Shown: positions 33,911-43,354, numbered from the stretch's first letter. The stretch: 64,000 nucleotides of DNA from Geodermatophilaceae bacterium URHB0062 (GCA_000620185.1 KK211086.1:655331-719330); one strand, 5' to 3'. Translations and numbers: made by a program. Notes: generated from the sequence alone by a model not told the origin.

Positions 33911-35229
33911 GCCCCACGATCGCGGCCGTCGAGGCCGTCCCGGTGGCGGGTCACGACAGCATGCTGCTGAACCTCAGCGGCGCGCACGGCCCGTTCTTCA
34001 CCCGCAACATCGCGATCGTCACCGACAGCGAGGGCCGGACCGGCCTCGGCGAGGTGCCCGGCGGCGAGGCGATCCGGCAGACCGTCGAGGACGCCGGGGC
34101 GCTGCTGGTCGGGCAGCCCGTGGCGCAGTTCGGCCGACTCCTGCGCGGCGTGGCCACCACCTTCGCCGACCGTGACGCCGGCGGCCGCGGGCTGCAGACG
34201 TTCGATCTGCGGACGACGATCCACGCGGTCACCGCCCTGGAGTCGGCGCTGCTCGACCTGCTCGGCCAGCACCTCGGCGTCCCGGTGGCGGAGCTCCTCG
34301 GTGAGGGCCAGCAGCGCGACGCCGTCCCGATGCTGGGCTACCTCTTCTACGTCGGGGACCGCCGCTCCACCGACCTGCCCTACCTGGCCGAGGCGCACCC
34401 GGCCGACGAGTGGGAGCGGCTGCGCCGGGAGCCCGCGCTGACGCCGGAGGCGGTCGTCGCGCTGGCCGAGGCGGCGCAGGCGCGCTACGGGTTCACCGAC
34501 TTCAAGCTCAAGGGCGGCGTGCTGGCCGGCGAGCAGGAGGTGGCGGCGGTCCGCGCGCTGGCCGAGCGGTTCCCCGACGCCCGCATCACCCTCGACCCCA
34601 ACGGCGGGTGGCTGCTCGCCGACGCCGTCGAGCTCTGCCGCGACCTGCACGGCGTGCTGGCCTACGCCGAGGACCCGGTGGGGGCCGAGGGCGGCTTCTC
34701 CGGCCGCGAGGTCATGGCCGAGTTCAAGCGGGCCACCGGCCTGCCCACCGCGACGAACATGATCGCCACCGACTGGCGGCAGCTGGGCCACGCCGTCCGC
34801 ACCAACGCGGTCGACATCCCGCTCGCCGACCCGCACTTCTGGACGATGCGTGGCTCGGTGCGCGTGGCGCAGCTGTGCCACGAGTTCGATCTCACCTGGG
34901 GCTCGCACTCGAACAACCACTTCGACATCTCCCTGGCCATGTTCACCCAGGTGGGCGCCGCCGCCCCGGGACGGATCACCGCGCTCGACACACACTGGAT
35001 CTGGCAGGACGGCCAGGCGCTCACCCGCGATCCCCTGCGGATCAAGGACGGCGCCATCGCCGTCCCGACCACGCCCGGCCTCGGTGTCCGACTGGACCGC
35101 GACGCACTGGCCGCGGCCCACGAGCTCTACCTGGAGCACGGCCTCGGCGCCCGGGACGACGCCGTGGCGATGCAGTACCTCGTTCCCGGCTGGGCGTTCG
35201 ACCCCAAGCGCCCCTGCCTCGTCCGCTGA
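33904..35229 (+). CDS. gudD: Glucarate dehydratase
   Basis: 441 residues. '[15 protein letters not shown]' (KxK), 'ITLDPNGGW', '[20 protein letters not shown]' and '[20 protein letters not shown]' correspond closely to the E. coli GudD active site and the sequence around it; '[12 protein letters not shown]' is another conserved block. It converts D-glucarate (and idarate) to 5-keto-4-deoxyglucarate. The ATG at 33904 has AAGGAG 6 nt upstream; GTG at 33907 would give a GTGA overlap with the previous gene. Confidence 0.9.
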   Translation: MVSPTIAAVEAVPVAGHDSMLLNLSGAHGPFFTRNIAIVTDSEGRTGLGEVPGGEAIRQTVEDAGALLVGQPVAQFGRLLRGVATTFADRDAGGRGLQTFDLRTTIHAVTALESALLDLLGQHLGVPVAELLGEGQQRDAVPMLGYLFYVGDRRSTDLPYLAEAHPADEWERLRREPALTPEAVVALAEAAQARYGFTDFKLKGGVLAGEQEVAAVRALAERFPDARITLDPNGGWLLADAVELCRDLHGVLAYAEDPVGAEGGFSGREVMAEFKRATGLPTATNMIATDWRQLGHAVRTNAVDIPLADPHFWTMRGSVRVAQLCHEFDLTWGSHSNNHFDISLAMFTQVGAAAPGRITALDTHWIWQDGQALTRDPLRIKDGAIAVPTTPGLGVRLDRDALAAAHELYLEHGLGARDDAVAMQYLVPGWAFDPKRPCLVR

Positions 35230-35252
35230 GCACCGAACCCCTGGAGAGCACC

Positions 35253-36419
35253 GTGACCACCGTCGCCCCCGTTCCGACCGCCGCCCCGGCGATCGTCGAC
35301 CGGATCGAGTCCGTGACCCTCTCCTCGGTCACGCTGCCCCTGCCGAACCCGATCAGCGACGCCAAGGTCTTCACCGGCCGCCAGCGCCCGATGACCGAGG
35401 TCGCGTTCCTCTTCGCCGAGATCCGCACCGAGGCCGGGCTCGAGGGCGTCGGCTTCGGCTACTCCAAGCGGGCCGGTGGTCCGGCGCAGTTCGCGCACGC
35501 CCGTGAGATCGCGCCCGACCTGATCGGCGAGGACCCCAACGACATCGCCCGCCTGTGGACCAAGCTCGTCTGGGCCGGTGCCTCGGTCGGCCGGAGCGGC
35601 GCCTCCACGCAGGCCATCGCCGCGATCGACGTCGCCCTCTGGGACCTCAAGGCCAAGCGCGCCGGCCTGCCGCTGGCCAAGCTGCTGGGTGCCCACCGCG
35701 ACTCGGTGCGCTGTTACAACACCTCCGGCGGCTTCCTGCACGAGTCGATCGAGCAGGTCAAGGACAATGCCACCCGCACCCTGGAGAACGGGGTCGGCGG
35801 CATCAAGATCAAGGTCGGTCTGCCCGACTCGGCCGAGGACCTCCGCCGCGTCCGCGCCGTCCGTGAGCACCTCGGCGACGGCGTGCCCTTCATGGTCGAC
35901 GCCAACCAGCAGTGGGACCGGCCGACCGCGATGCGCGTCAGCCGGCGGCTCGAGGAGTTCGACCTCGTCTGGATCGAGGAGCCGCTCGACGCGTACGACG
36001 CCGAGGGTCACGCCCAGCTCGCCCGGTCGCTGGACACCGCGATCGCCACGGGTGAGATGCTCACCAGCGTCGCCGAGCACTACGAGCTGATCCGGCAGGG
36101 CTCGGTCGACATCATCCAACCGGACGCCCCGCGGATCGGCGGCATCACCCAGTTCCTGAAGCTCGCGGCCCTGGCCGACCACGCGAACCTGCAGCTCGCG
36201 CCGCACTTCGCGATGGAGATCCACGTGCACCTGGCGGCGGCCTACCCACACGAGCCGTGGGTCGAGCACTTCGACTGGCTGTACCCGCTGTTCAACGAGC
36301 GCCTCGAGACCCGCGACGGCCGGATGCACCTGTCCGACCGTCCCGGCCTGGGTGTCACGCTGACCGAGCAGGCGCGCGCCTGGACCGTGGACCGGGTCCA
36401 CGTCGACGCCGCCCGATGA
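35253..36419 (+). CDS. L-talarate/galactarate dehydratase (mandelate racemase family)
   Basis: 388 residues. 'GGIKIKVGLPDSAEDLRR' supplies the KxK base; 'MVDANQQWD', 'WIEEPLDAYD' and 'IATGEMLTS' supply Asp/Glu/Glu metal ligands; 'LAPHFAMEIHVHLAAAYP' carries the catalytic His. The pattern matches TalrD/GalrD enzymes. It would dehydrate galactarate to a keto-deoxy sugar acid that KdgD can use, widening the pathway beyond glucarate. The GTG has GGAGAG upstream. Its stop touches the next gene. Confidence 0.87.
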   Translation: MTTVAPVPTAAPAIVDRIESVTLSSVTLPLPNPISDAKVFTGRQRPMTEVAFLFAEIRTEAGLEGVGFGYSKRAGGPAQFAHAREIAPDLIGEDPNDIARLWTKLVWAGASVGRSGASTQAIAAIDVALWDLKAKRAGLPLAKLLGAHRDSVRCYNTSGGFLHESIEQVKDNATRTLENGVGGIKIKVGLPDSAEDLRRVRAVREHLGDGVPFMVDANQQWDRPTAMRVSRRLEEFDLVWIEEPLDAYDAEGHAQLARSLDTAIATGEMLTSVAEHYELIRQGSVDIIQPDAPRIGGITQFLKLAALADHANLQLAPHFAMEIHVHLAAAYPHEPWVEHFDWLYPLFNERLETRDGRMHLSDRPGLGVTLTEQARAWTVDRVHVDAAR

Positions 36420-36442
36420 ACCCGCTTCCGGAGGAGAACCGC

Positions 36443-37954
36443 ATGGACGTCGTCAGCATCGACCCCCGCACCGGCGAGGCCGTCGAGGTCGTCGCGCAGG
36501 AGACCACGACCGCCGAGGTGGACCGGCTGTGCGCTGCGGCGCTCGCCGCAGCCCCTGCGCTGGAGGCCCTCGGGCGGACCGGGCGGGCCGGGCTGCTGCA
36601 TGCGCTCGCCGACGGTCTGGAAGCCCGCCGGGAGGACGTCGTCGCCGTCGCCGACCGGGAGACCGGCCTCGGGACGACGCGCCTGAACGGCGAGCTCACC
36701 CGGACGACCTACCAGCTGCAGCTGTTCGCGGAGGTCCTCGAGGAGGGCAGCTACCTCGAGGCCACGATCGACCACGCGGGCGCGACGCCGATGGGTCCGC
36801 GGCCCGACCTGCGCCGGATGCTGGTGCCGATCGGCCCCGTGGCGGTGTTCGGCGCCAGCAACTTCCCGCTCGCCTTCTCCGTGCCCGGCGGCGACACCGC
36901 GTCGGCGCTGGCCGCCGGCAACCCGGTGGTCGTCAAGGCGCACGGCTCGCACCCGGCCACCTCGCAGCTGGTCTTCCAGATCCTGGTCGAGGCGGCCCGC
37001 GGCGCCGGCGCTCCCGACGGCACGCTGGGCATCGTGCACGGCGTGCAGGCCGGCGCGGACCTGGTCGCCCACCCGGCGATCCGCGCGGTCGGTTTCACCG
37101 GCTCGGTCAACGGCGGCAAGGCGCTGCTGGCGATCATCGAGGAGCGCCCCGACCCGATCCCGTTCTTCGGGGAGCTGTCCAGCCTCAACCCCGTCGTCGT
37201 CACCCCGCAGGCCGCCGGCGAGCGAGGGGCGCAGATCGGGGGCGAGCTCGTCGGGTCGTTCACGCTCGGCGCCGGCCAGTTCTGCACCAAGCCCGGCCTG
37301 GCGTTCGTGCCCAGCGGTCCCGAGGGCGACGCCGTCGTCTCCGCGATGGCCGAGGCCGTGCGGGGGACCACCGCGCAGATCCTGCTCAACGAGGGCATCG
37401 CCACCTCGTACGGCCGCGGCGCCGCGGACCTCGCCGAGCTGCCCGGCGTCGAGACGGTCGCCGTGGGCACCCGCGGGGACGACGCCGGCTTCCGGGCCAC
37501 GCCGCTGCTGCTCACCACCTCGGCCGCCGAGCTGCCGCACGAGGTGACGGAGGAGCTCTTCGGCCCGGTCTCCGTCGTCGCCCGGTACGACGACGAGAAG
37601 GAACTCTTCTCGGCGCTGGACGCCATGCCGTCCTCCCTCACCGCGACGGTGCTCCGGGGCGAGGGCGAGACCGAGCTCCCGCTGGCGGTGTCGCAGGAAC
37701 TGCGCACGCGTGCCGGCCGGATCGTCTACGACGGCTACCCGACCGGCGTCGCCGTCTCGTGGGCCCAGCACCACGGCGGCCCGTGGCCCTCGACGAACTC
37801 CCAGCACACCTCGGTCGGCACCTCGGCGATCCGCCGCTTCCTGCGGCCGGTGACGTGGCAGGGGGCGCCCCAAGAGGTGCTGCCCGCCGAGCTGACCGAC
37901 GACTACCAGGGCATCCCGCGCCGCGTCGACGGCGTCCTGCAGCTGCCGCGGTGA
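36443..37954 (+). CDS. 2,5-dioxovalerate (2-oxoglutarate semialdehyde) dehydrogenase
   Basis: 503 residues, aldehyde dehydrogenase fold. 'GPVAVFGASNFPLAFSVPGG', 'VGFTGSVNGGKALL', 'FFGELSSLNPVVV' with the general-base Glu, and 'GAGQFCTKPGLAFV' with the catalytic Cys are all present, in the variant typical of this subfamily. It oxidises 2-oxoglutarate semialdehyde to 2-oxoglutarate with NAD(P)+, the last step after KdgD. ATG at 36416 overlaps the previous stop (ATGA), but ATG at 36443 has GGAGGAG 6 nt upstream and is preferred. Confidence 0.92.
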   Translation: MDVVSIDPRTGEAVEVVAQETTTAEVDRLCAAALAAAPALEALGRTGRAGLLHALADGLEARREDVVAVADRETGLGTTRLNGELTRTTYQLQLFAEVLEEGSYLEATIDHAGATPMGPRPDLRRMLVPIGPVAVFGASNFPLAFSVPGGDTASALAAGNPVVVKAHGSHPATSQLVFQILVEAARGAGAPDGTLGIVHGVQAGADLVAHPAIRAVGFTGSVNGGKALLAIIEERPDPIPFFGELSSLNPVVVTPQAAGERGAQIGGELVGSFTLGAGQFCTKPGLAFVPSGPEGDAVVSAMAEAVRGTTAQILLNEGIATSYGRGAADLAELPGVETVAVGTRGDDAGFRATPLLLTTSAAELPHEVTEELFGPVSVVARYDDEKELFSALDAMPSSLTATVLRGEGETELPLAVSQELRTRAGRIVYDGYPTGVAVSWAQHHGGPWPSTNSQHTSVGTSAIRRFLRPVTWQGAPQEVLPAELTDDYQGIPRRVDGVLQLPR

Positions 37955-37970
37955 CGACCCGCGTCGACGG

Positions 37971-38900
37971 GTGAACGGAGTCGTCGAGGGCTTCGCCGCC
38001 CTGGTCGCCGTGATCGCCGTCGGCTGGGTCGTCGGCCGGGTGGGCATCCTCGGCCCCGGGGCCGCCGGGGTGCTCTCCCGGCTGTCGTTCTACGTGGCGA
38101 CGCCGGCCCTGCTCCTGCTCACCCTCGCGGACGCCGATCCGGCGGTGCTGGTGTCCGCCGCGCTGGTCGGCACGGCGGGCAGCGCGGTGCTCAGCGCGCT
38201 GCTCTACGTCGGGGTGGCTCGCTGGCGCTGGCGGCTGCCGGCGGCCGAGCTCACGACCGGTGGGCTCGCGTCGTCCTACGTCAACGCGGGCAACCTGGGC
38301 GTGCCCATCTCGGTCTACGTCCTCGGGGACGCGTCGTTCGTCGCCCCGGTGCTGCTGTTCCAGGTGCTGGTGCTCGCTCCGGTGGGGCTGGCCGTGCTGG
38401 CCGGCTCGCGGACGGCGGAGGACGCCGGCACTTCCCACTGGCGCATGCTCACGCAGCCCCTGCGGACGCCGGTCGTCGTGGGCTGCGGCCTCGGCGTGCT
38501 GCTGGCTGCGACCGGGGTGACGCTGCCGCCGCTGGTGCTGGAGCCGGTCCACCTGGTCGCCGCGCTGGCCGTGCCCGCAGCCCTGCTCGCGTACGGGATG
38601 AGCCTGCACGGGGCGCCGCGCCCGGCGTCCGGCGAGGGCTCCGGGCAGGTGTGGCTGGCGGTGGCACTCAAGACCGTCGGGCAACCGGCGCTGGCCTTCG
38701 CCCTGGGCCGCTGGGTCGCCGGCCTGGAGGGGGTCGGCCTGCTCGCGGTCACCGTCACCTCCGCCCTGCCCACGGCGCAGAACGTGTTCGTCTATGCGTC
38801 GTCCTACGACCGGGGCACGCTGCTGGCGCGCGACGTCGTCCTGCTGAGCACGGTGCTGTCCGTGCCGGTGCTCGTCGGCCTCGCACTGCTGCTCGGCTGA
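37971..38900 (+). CDS. AEC family transporter (auxin efflux carrier-like permease)
   Basis: 309 residues with ten hydrophobic helices. 'SFYVATPALLLLTLADAD' and 'SSYVNAGNLGVPISVYVLG' are AEC motifs. Members often move dicarboxylates such as malate or malonate. It follows the dioxovalerate dehydrogenase by 16 nt and is probably the last gene of the aldarate operon, where it could export or import a carboxylic acid. The ribosome site before the GTG is weak, which suggests coupling. Confidence 0.87.
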   Translation: MNGVVEGFAALVAVIAVGWVVGRVGILGPGAAGVLSRLSFYVATPALLLLTLADADPAVLVSAALVGTAGSAVLSALLYVGVARWRWRLPAAELTTGGLASSYVNAGNLGVPISVYVLGDASFVAPVLLFQVLVLAPVGLAVLAGSRTAEDAGTSHWRMLTQPLRTPVVVGCGLGVLLAATGVTLPPLVLEPVHLVAALAVPAALLAYGMSLHGAPRPASGEGSGQVWLAVALKTVGQPALAFALGRWVAGLEGVGLLAVTVTSALPTAQNVFVYASSYDRGTLLARDVVLLSTVLSVPVLVGLALLLG

Positions 38901-38926
38901 GCCGACCCGAGATGGAGGAGGAGCGG

Positions 38927-39454
38927 ATGAGCGGATCCCCGGCCCAGGTGCCCGAGGGGGCCGGAGACGGCGACCGGCACCGGCTGTCGATGACGATCCT
39001 GATGACGCCGGACATGTCCAACTTCTCGGGAAACGTGCACGGCGGCACGCTGCTCAAGTACCTCGACCAGGTCGCCTACACCTGCGCGACCCGGTACGCG
39101 CGCACCTACGCGGTCACGCTGTCGGTGGACCAGGTGGTCTTCCGCGAGCCCATCCACGTCGGCGAGCTGGTGACGTTCGACGCCAGCGTGAACCGGACCG
39201 GCCGCACCTCGATGGAGGTCGGCGTGCGGGTGACCACGCAGGACCTCGTGCACCAGACCGTCCGGCACACCAACAGCTGCTACTTCACGATGGTCGCGAT
39301 CGGGGCCGACGGCCGCCCCGTGCCGGTCCCGCCCTGGACGCCGCGGACGGCCGACGAGCGACGCCGGCACCTGGCAGCGCAGCGCCGCAGCGAGCTGCGG
39401 CGGGAGATCGACCGGGTGACGGCGGAGATCAAGCAGCGCACGGACGACGAGTAG
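38927..39454 (+). CDS. Acyl-CoA thioesterase (hotdog fold)
   Basis: 175 residues. 'NFSGNVHGGTLLKYLDQVAY' is the YciA/BACH-type acyl-CoA hydrolase signature with the catalytic Asp, and 'VTFDASVNRTGRTSMEVGVR' is the second conserved strand pair. It hydrolyses acyl-CoA to free acid and CoA. I chose the ATG at 38927 because GGAGGAG sits 5 to 6 nt upstream; ATG at 38912 is an alternative. The C-terminus is a charged helix (Arg/Glu-rich). It sits 11 nt before mqo. Confidence 0.88.
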   Translation: MSGSPAQVPEGAGDGDRHRLSMTILMTPDMSNFSGNVHGGTLLKYLDQVAYTCATRYARTYAVTLSVDQVVFREPIHVGELVTFDASVNRTGRTSMEVGVRVTTQDLVHQTVRHTNSCYFTMVAIGADGRPVPVPPWTPRTADERRRHLAAQRRSELRREIDRVTAEIKQRTDDE

Positions 39455-39465
39455 GGGGATCGATC

Positions 39466-40995
39466 GTGTCGGCAACGCTCCCGGGGTCCGGTCCGGCCGA
39501 GGACTGGGATGCCGTCCTCGTCGGCGGCGGGATCATGAGCGCGACGCTCGCCGTGCTGCTCGGGGAGGCGCAACCCGACTGGCGGATCCTCGTCGTCGAG
39601 CGGCTGGACCGGGCGGGGCTGGAGAGCTCCAGCGGGTGGCACAACGCCGGGACCGGGCACGCGGGGCTCTGCGAGTTCAACTACACTCCGCGCCGGTCCG
39701 ACGGCAGCGTGGACGCCTCCAGCGCGGTGCGGATCGGCGAGCAGTTCGTCTCCTCGCTGCTGCTGTGGGCGCACCTCGTCGAGCGGGGCGTGCTGGGTCC
39801 GCCGGAGGCGTTCGTCCGCGCGGTGCCGCACTGCGCGGTCGGCTGGGGAGCCGACGGCGTGGCGTACCTGCGGGCGCGGCACGAGGCCCTTCGGGGGCAC
39901 CCGCTGTTCGCCGACGCGGAGTTCACCGACGACGCCGCGGTCCTCGCGTCCTGGCTGCCCCTGATGTTCGAGGGCCGGCCGGACGCCGAGCCCGTGGCGG
40001 TCACCCGCGCTCCCCAGGGCACCGACGTCGACTTCGGCGTCCTCACCCGGCAGCTGCTGTCCGCGCTGGAACAGCGCGGTGGGTCGGTCCGGACGGCGCA
40101 GGAGGTCACGTCCCTGCACCGGACGCGCGGGCGCTGGCAGCTCGACGTCCGCGACCGGTCCACCGGTGCGCGGTCCCGGCTGCGGGCGCCCTACGTCTTC
40201 GTGGGCGCCGGCGGCGGGACGCTTCCGCTGCTGCAGTCGGCGCGGATCCCGGAGATCCGCCGGTACGGCGCCTTTCCGATCAGCGGCCAGTTCCTGCGCG
40301 CCGACCGGCCCGAGCTGGTCGCGGCCCACCGCGCCAAGGTGTACGGCCACGCGGCGCCGGGTGAGCCGACGGTGTCGCTGCCGCACCTCGACCTGCGCGT
40401 CGTCGACGGACGGGAGTCGCTGGTGTTCGGTCCGTTCGCCGCCTTCTCGCCGCGCTTCCTGACCCGCGGACGGCGCACCGATCTCCTGCGCTCGGTCCGG
40501 CGGGGCAACCTGCCGGTCCTGCTCGCCTCCACGCGGGACAACCGCGGGCTCATGGGCTACCTCGTCCGGCAGGTGACCCAGTCGCGCGCGGCGCGGATGG
40601 CCCGGCTGCGCCGCTTCGTGCCCACGGCCCGCGACGAGGACTGGACGCTGATCACGGCCGGCCAGCGCGTGCAGATCCTCAAGGAGACAGCGGGGCGCGG
40701 CACGATGGTCGGCTTCGGCACCGAGCTCGTCACCTCCGCAGGCGGCTCCCTGGCCGGCCTGCTGGGCGCCTCGCCGGGCGCGTCGACCGCCGCGTCCACC
40801 ATGCTCGACGTGCTCGCGACCTGCTTCCCGCAGCGGATGGCGGAGTGGGAGCCGCGGCTGTCCCGGCTCGCCCCGTCGGCGGACGTCGTGCGCCGGCTCG
40901 ACCCCGATCGCCTCGCCGGGGAGCTGGCGCGGGCCCGTGCGGTGCTCGGCCTCACCCCGCGCGCCGCCGTCCCGGGCGCGGAGGCAGCCGGGTGA
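39466..40995 (+). CDS. mqo: Malate:quinone oxidoreductase
   Basis: 509 residues, standard for Mqo. 'AVLVGGGIMSATLAVLLGE' is the FAD-binding glycine loop; 'SSGWHNAGTGHAGLCEFNYT', 'YVFVGAGGGTLPLLQSA' and 'FGPFAAFSPRFL' are Mqo-specific. It oxidises malate to oxaloacetate at the membrane and passes electrons to menaquinone, feeding the TCA cycle that receives 2-oxoglutarate from the neighbouring pathway. A run of five G lies 7 nt before the GTG. Confidence 0.94.
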   Translation: MSATLPGSGPAEDWDAVLVGGGIMSATLAVLLGEAQPDWRILVVERLDRAGLESSSGWHNAGTGHAGLCEFNYTPRRSDGSVDASSAVRIGEQFVSSLLLWAHLVERGVLGPPEAFVRAVPHCAVGWGADGVAYLRARHEALRGHPLFADAEFTDDAAVLASWLPLMFEGRPDAEPVAVTRAPQGTDVDFGVLTRQLLSALEQRGGSVRTAQEVTSLHRTRGRWQLDVRDRSTGARSRLRAPYVFVGAGGGTLPLLQSARIPEIRRYGAFPISGQFLRADRPELVAAHRAKVYGHAAPGEPTVSLPHLDLRVVDGRESLVFGPFAAFSPRFLTRGRRTDLLRSVRRGNLPVLLASTRDNRGLMGYLVRQVTQSRAARMARLRRFVPTARDEDWTLITAGQRVQILKETAGRGTMVGFGTELVTSAGGSLAGLLGASPGASTAASTMLDVLATCFPQRMAEWEPRLSRLAPSADVVRRLDPDRLAGELARARAVLGLTPRAAVPGAEAAG

Positions 40996-41033
40996 GCGCC
41001 GACCTGATCGCCCGGCCGACCGGCGACCGCGCC

Positions 41034-41055
41034 GTCAGCGGGCCGCGGCGCTGAC
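41034..41055. terminator. Bidirectional hairpin between mqo and the methyltransferase
   Basis: GTCAGCG (41034-41040) and CGCTGAC (41049-41055) form a perfect 7-bp stem with an 8-nt GC loop. It overlaps the methyltransferase stop codon on the minus strand and lies 39 bp after mqo. No U-tract. Confidence 0.5.
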
Positions 41056-41676
41056 CCGCCACAGCCGTCCGCTCGGGGCGGCGAGGGGCCGGAGGCCGTG
41101 CTCGGCGAGCACCGCGCGCATCGCGGCCGGCGGGTGGGCGAACGTCCGGAACTCCCGGCCGCCCAGGCGGAGGAACAGGTTCTGCGTCGCGACGACGGCC
41201 CGGGAGACCGCGTTGCGCGGCGGGTGGCTGAAGACGAGGGCCCGGCGGGTGTGGTCGGCGGCCGCCCCGAGCAGCTTCGCGTAGTCGGGATAGCAGCAGA
41301 CCACCCGGTGCAGGACGACGACGTCGGCCGGCTCCACGGCTGCCGGATCGGTGGCGATGTCGACCAGCCGGCGGCGCACCCGGTCGGTCAGGCCGGCCTC
41401 GGCGAGCAGCCGGGACGCCTCGTCGTCGTACGCGGGCGACAGCTCGAGGGCGGTCGCCGACGCCGCGCCGCGCCGCAGCAGCTCCAGGTGGATCTCACCG
41501 ACGCCGCCGCCGATCTCGAGCACCGTGGCGCCCTCGAGTCCGTGTTCGGCCAGCAGGTCGACCATGCGGCGAGCCGTGCGATCGAGCCCGCGCCTGCGGT
41601 AACCGGCCGCCCGATGACGGGCGAACCGGCCGTTGAACATGCGGTCGCACCCGCGCGGATCACAACAGCCGCTCAC
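41035..41676 (-). CDS. SAM-dependent class I methyltransferase with a Cys-rich N-terminus
   Basis: 213 residues. 'TVLEIGGGVGEIHLELLRRG' is the SAM-binding motif I and 'ATALELSPAYDDEA' motif II. The N-terminus starts SGCCDPRGCDRMFN, with three Cys in seven residues that could bind a metal or cluster. The substrate is unknown. I chose the GTG at 41676 because the Cys motif begins immediately after it. It is the last gene of a minus-strand run with DUF1028, TIGR03089 and LCP genes. Confidence 0.82.
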   Translation of the reverse strand: MSGCCDPRGCDRMFNGRFARHRAAGYRRRGLDRTARRMVDLLAEHGLEGATVLEIGGGVGEIHLELLRRGAASATALELSPAYDDEASRLLAEAGLTDRVRRRLVDIATDPAAVEPADVVVLHRVVCCYPDYAKLLGAAADHTRRALVFSHPPRNAVSRAVVATQNLFLRLGGREFRTFAHPPAAMRAVLAEHGLRPLAAPSGRLWRVSAAAR

Positions 41677-41692
41677 GCGCCGAGTGTCCCAC

Positions 41693-42514
41693 TCAGTCGA
41701 GCAGTTGCGAGACGGCCGCGACCCGGGCGTCGCCGGCCATCGACGCCAGCCAGGCCGACCACCCCGGCCGGGCGCGCATCGCCTCGAGCGCCCTCCGGGC
41801 CCCGTCGCGATCACCCCGGCGGGAGGCGGCCAGCGCGGCGTAGAGGTCGCGGGCGCCCTCCGGGGCGAACAGCGCCAGCATCTCGTAGTCGCGCTCGTCG
41901 TAGGCACGCTGCAGGTTCCGCAGCATCCGCAGCTGGGCGACGGGGTCACCTGAGTCGTCGACCCGCAGGTCCATGCGGACGCCGTCGTCCTCGTCGGTGG
42001 CGGGGGAGCCGCTCACGACGAGCAGCGACGCCGACTGCCGTCCGCGCAGGTCGCCCCCGGCGTCCTGCCCCGCGGTGAGGGCGGCGAGCAGACGGTTGGG
42101 CAGGCCGCCCGACGCGGCGGTGAACGCCTGGGCCATCGACGGCAGCACCTCGGCCGAGGCCAGCATGTTGCCCTGCACGCTGAAGCACTCGCCGACGAGG
42201 TGCCCGCTCACCGGGAACGAGCCCTGCCCCGTGTCGGCGGCGACGGCGCCCGCCGCGTCGAGCACCGCGATCTGCCGGTCGGCGTCCTCGGCGGCGTGCG
42301 CGGCTCGGCGGACCAGCTCGGCCGGGGGCGTCCCCTCGGTCAGCCCGGAGAGCAGCGACGCCCCCAGCCCCCGCCGGCTGCGCGCCTGCACGGCCACGAC
42401 ACCGACGCCGGGGCGCGCGCTCGGCACGACGCGGCCCACGGCGAGGATGCACGAGGAGACCGCGATCCCCAGGTCGCCGGTCGCCGGATCGCGGGCGAGG
42501 ACGGAGAACGTCAC
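41693..42514 (-). CDS. DUF1028 family (Ntn-hydrolase-like) protein
   Basis: 273 residues. 'TFSVLARDPATGDLGIAVSS' and 'GRVVPSARPGVGVVAVQA' are the DUF1028 signature. The N-terminal Thr after the start may act as an Ntn-type nucleophile. About 70 residues after the core look like a peptidoglycan-binding-type or TPR-like extension, seen in some members. The function is not established. The GTG overlaps the TIGR03089 stop (GTGA). Confidence 0.85.
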   Translation of the reverse strand: MTFSVLARDPATGDLGIAVSSCILAVGRVVPSARPGVGVVAVQARSRRGLGASLLSGLTEGTPPAELVRRAAHAAEDADRQIAVLDAAGAVAADTGQGSFPVSGHLVGECFSVQGNMLASAEVLPSMAQAFTAASGGLPNRLLAALTAGQDAGGDLRGRQSASLLVVSGSPATDEDDGVRMDLRVDDSGDPVAQLRMLRNLQRAYDERDYEMLALFAPEGARDLYAALAASRRGDRDGARRALEAMRARPGWSAWLASMAGDARVAAVSQLLD

Positions 42515-43329
42515 CCCGGCCGGCCCAGCTCCCGGACCCCCTCGATCCGCAGCCCCAGCGTCGCGGTCACCCGCTCGATGGCGGCCCGGTGGGCCAGGAC
42601 GTCGGGGATCGCGTTCCGGCAGAGCACCAGCGAGGCGCCGGCCGACAGCGGCGCGAGCAGCCACGCCACCGGCCCGGCTTCCGTGGCCGTCCGCTCGTCG
42701 ACGAGGACCCGGTCGCCGGCGGCCAGCCCCAGCCGGTCGGAGAGCTCGCGTGCGGCGTCGGTGAGGCCGCCGAGCGACAGCTCCAGCGCGCCGATCCGCA
42801 GCCCCGCGGCCGCGGGCGCGGGCGGCTCGTAGGGGACGAAGCGGTCACCGTGGGTCCGGACCTCGAGCGCGAAGTCGCGCGCCGGTCCCACGTAGTCGGT
42901 CATGCCCAGGCCGAGCGGGTGCAGCGACAGCCCGAGCAGGTCGACGTCCACCGCGTCCTCGCCGGCGTCGGCCAGGGCGACCAGCCGGTCCTGGGCGGCC
43001 AGGACGACGTCGACGTCGGCGAGCCGGCCGTAGTCCTCCGGCGCCGTGTCGACCACGGTCGCGCCGCAGCTCCACACCGCGAGCAGGACCGCTGCGGTCT
43101 GCCAGTGCACCGGCAGCGACACCGCGACCGAGCTCCCGGGCCCGACGTCGAACTCGTCCTGCAGCAGGTTCGCCGTCTTGGCGACCCAGTTGGCGAGCGT
43201 GACCGCCGACAGTTCGATCCGCTCGGCGGTCGCGTCGTCGTAGTACGTGATCAGCGGGGCGGCGGGCTCCCGGCGCACGGTGAGCTCGAGCAGCTCCCCG
43301 GGGAGGACGGGCGGAGGGGGAGAGGACAC
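42511..43329 (-). CDS. TIGR03089 family protein (reduced AMP-binding enzyme fold)
   Basis: 272 residues. 'PAAPLITYYDDATAERIELS' and 'ANLLQDEFDVGPGSSVAV' resemble the N-terminal part of acyl-CoA synthetases, but the phosphate loop and the C-terminal adenylation domain are absent. This actinobacteria-specific family has that shortened form and no known reaction. It lies 25 nt after the LCP gene and is coupled to DUF1028. The same LCP/TIGR03089 association occurs in Mycobacterium, by my recollection. Confidence 0.82.
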   Translation of the reverse strand: MSSPPPPVLPGELLELTVRREPAAPLITYYDDATAERIELSAVTLANWVAKTANLLQDEFDVGPGSSVAVSLPVHWQTAAVLLAVWSCGATVVDTAPEDYGRLADVDVVLAAQDRLVALADAGEDAVDVDLLGLSLHPLGLGMTDYVGPARDFALEVRTHGDRFVPYEPPAPAAAGLRIGALELSLGGLTDAARELSDRLGLAAGDRVLVDERTATEAGPVAWLLAPLSAGASLVLCRNAIPDVLAHRAAIERVTATLGLRIEGVRELGRPG

Positions 43330-43354
43330 GGGGTCAGCGTGTCACCGCCCCTTG

